From: Bog-473 sp963807675
Lineage (GTDB): Bacteria > Actinomycetota > Acidimicrobiia > Acidimicrobiales > RAAP-2
Length of the DNA: 64,000 nt
Direction: 5' to 3'
Assembly: GCA_963807675.1 (NCBI GenBank)
Contig: CAWECP010000012.1
Location: forward strand, 868,001 to 932,000
The notes under the pieces are model-generated. The model was not told where the DNA came from and did not search any database. It saw only the letters and a list, made by a program, of their open reading frames with translations. The position numbers and the translations under genes were made by a program. Of the stretch, positions 63,292 to 64,000 are shown one piece after another. Numbering within the stretch: position 1 is the first letter of the stretch; each line of letters begins with the position of its first letter.

Positions 63292-64000
63292 CTAAATGTG
63301 CTTGAGGATCTCCCGCGCGATGACGACGCGCTGCACCTGGTTCGTCCCCTCGTAAATCTGCGTCACCTTGGCGTCGCGCAGGAACCGCTCGACCGGGAAG
63401 TCCTTGGTGTAGCCGTAGCCACCGAGCAGTTGCACCGCGTCGATCGTCACCTGCATGGAGGTATCCGAGGCGAAGGCCTTGGCCATGGCGCCGAACTTGG
63501 TCAACTCGCCGGCCGGGTCGTCGTCGACCATGGCGCAGGCGCGGTACACTAGGGCGCGGGCCGCCTCGGTGCGCAGCGCCATGTCGGCCAGCATGAAGCG
63601 CAGCCCCTGCAGGTCGGCGATGGGACCGCCGAAGGCGTGGCGCTGCTTCATGTAGGCAGCGGCGTAGTCCGTGGCGCCCTGGGCGATGCCGACGGCCTGC
63701 GCGCCGATGGTGGGACGGCTGCGGTCGAGAGTGTGCATGGCGATATTGAAGCCCTGGCCCTCGTCGCCGATCCGGTGCGAGGCCGGCACGCGCACTTCCT
63801 CCAGGACGACCTCACCGGTCGGGCTGCCACGCAGGCCGAGCTTGTCCTCGTGCTTGGCGATGCGGATCCCCCACTCCTTCTCGACCAGGAAGCACGAGAT
63901 GCCCCGCCCGCCGGCGTCGGTGTCCGTCTTGGCAAAGACGACGTAGATGTCCGAGATGCCGGCGTTGGTGATCCAGTACTTCGAGCCGGTCAGGATGTAG
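63292..64000 (-). CDS. Acyl-CoA dehydrogenase (5' end beyond the window)
   Basis: The frame is open to the window edge, so the N-terminus is missing. The part present has 'GSKYWITNAGISDIYVVFAK', 'KLGLRGSPTGEVVLEEVRVP', 'RHAFGGPIADLQGLRFMLADM', 'DAVQLLGGYGYTKDFPVERF' and the catalytic 'IYEGTNQVQRVVIAREIL', so the classical Glu is present. This is the butyryl/short-chain type of FAD dehydrogenase. It transcribes toward the thiolase operon, with the KstR-type site between them. Confidence 0.93.
   Translation of the reverse strand, partial: YILTGSKYWITNAGISDIYVVFAKTDTDAGGRGISCFLVEKEWGIRIAKHEDKLGLRGSPTGEVVLEEVRVPASHRIGDEGQGFNIAMHTLDRSRPTIGAQAVGIAQGATDYAAAYMKQRHAFGGPIADLQGLRFMLADMALRTEAARALVYRACAMVDDDPAGELTKFGAMAKAFASDTSMQVTIDAVQLLGGYGYTKDFPVERFLRDAKVTQIYEGTNQVQRVVIAREILKHI

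Overview
The window is very GC-rich, densely packed bacterial DNA with many start/stop overlaps of the GTGA or ATGA type. Its gene content (LytR-CpsA-Psr protein, SUF system with a Rieske ferredoxin, homodimeric AceE, DUF222/HNH protein, KstR-type operators) points to an actinomycete. A free-living, deep-branching group such as Acidimicrobiia is my best guess, but it is an inference from gene content only. I see no tRNA, rRNA, CRISPR array, phage or insertion sequence.

Layout. 1-3.2 kb: three tandem paralogous secreted proteins on the minus strand. 3.3-7.7 kb: a MoxR / DUF58 / transglutaminase operon, then a DUF222-HNH protein. 9.1-17.0 kb: a pyruvate dehydrogenase locus with E3 (lpdA), E2 and a LipB-LipA fusion protein on the minus strand and E1 (aceE) on the plus strand, with rnhA between. 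17-22.7 kb: an Rrf2 regulator, DinB-like protein, HhH-GPD glycosylase, thiE, an alpha/beta hydrolase without its nucleophile, an acyl-CoA dehydrogenase and a metallo-beta-lactamase-fold hydrolase. 22.7-38.5 kb: an iron-sulfur (SUF) locus in three pieces, sufC-sufS-sufU, sufD-Rieske-sufC2 and sufB. These are separated by a small glycan block (FkbM-like protein, GT4 glycosyltransferase, LCP protein), an enoyl-CoA hydratase and a xylose-type sugar ABC transporter.

38.7-44.8 kb: oligopeptidase B, a DUF4115 membrane protein, an RmlC-like epimerase, a flavin reductase, a beta-lactamase-fold protein and an epoxide-hydrolase-like gene. 44.8-51.4 kb: mutY and three genes of the C5-dicarboxyl branch of the ethylmalonyl-CoA pathway (mesaconyl-CoA hydratase, methylsuccinyl-CoA dehydrogenase, malyl/methylmalyl-CoA lyase), with a membrane protein and a methyltransferase between them. 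51.5-55.4 kb: dienelactone hydrolase, an NlpC/P60 cell-wall hydrolase, a divergent Lgt and small unknown genes. 55.4-64 kb: a lipid/steroid-type beta-oxidation region (SDR, FadD, thioesterase, enoyl-CoA hydratase, thiolase, acyl-CoA dehydrogenase) with two near-perfect KstR-type operators, plus a potassium channel, a GNAT enzyme and a methyltransferase.

Caveat. At least seven genes carry one- or two-base indels that break an otherwise conserved reading frame, most of them between 44 and 53 kb. The pattern looks like residual sequencing error in a draft assembly. Those genes are given here as whole genes with the likely indel positions. Functional calls rest on motifs and family knowledge; no database search was possible.
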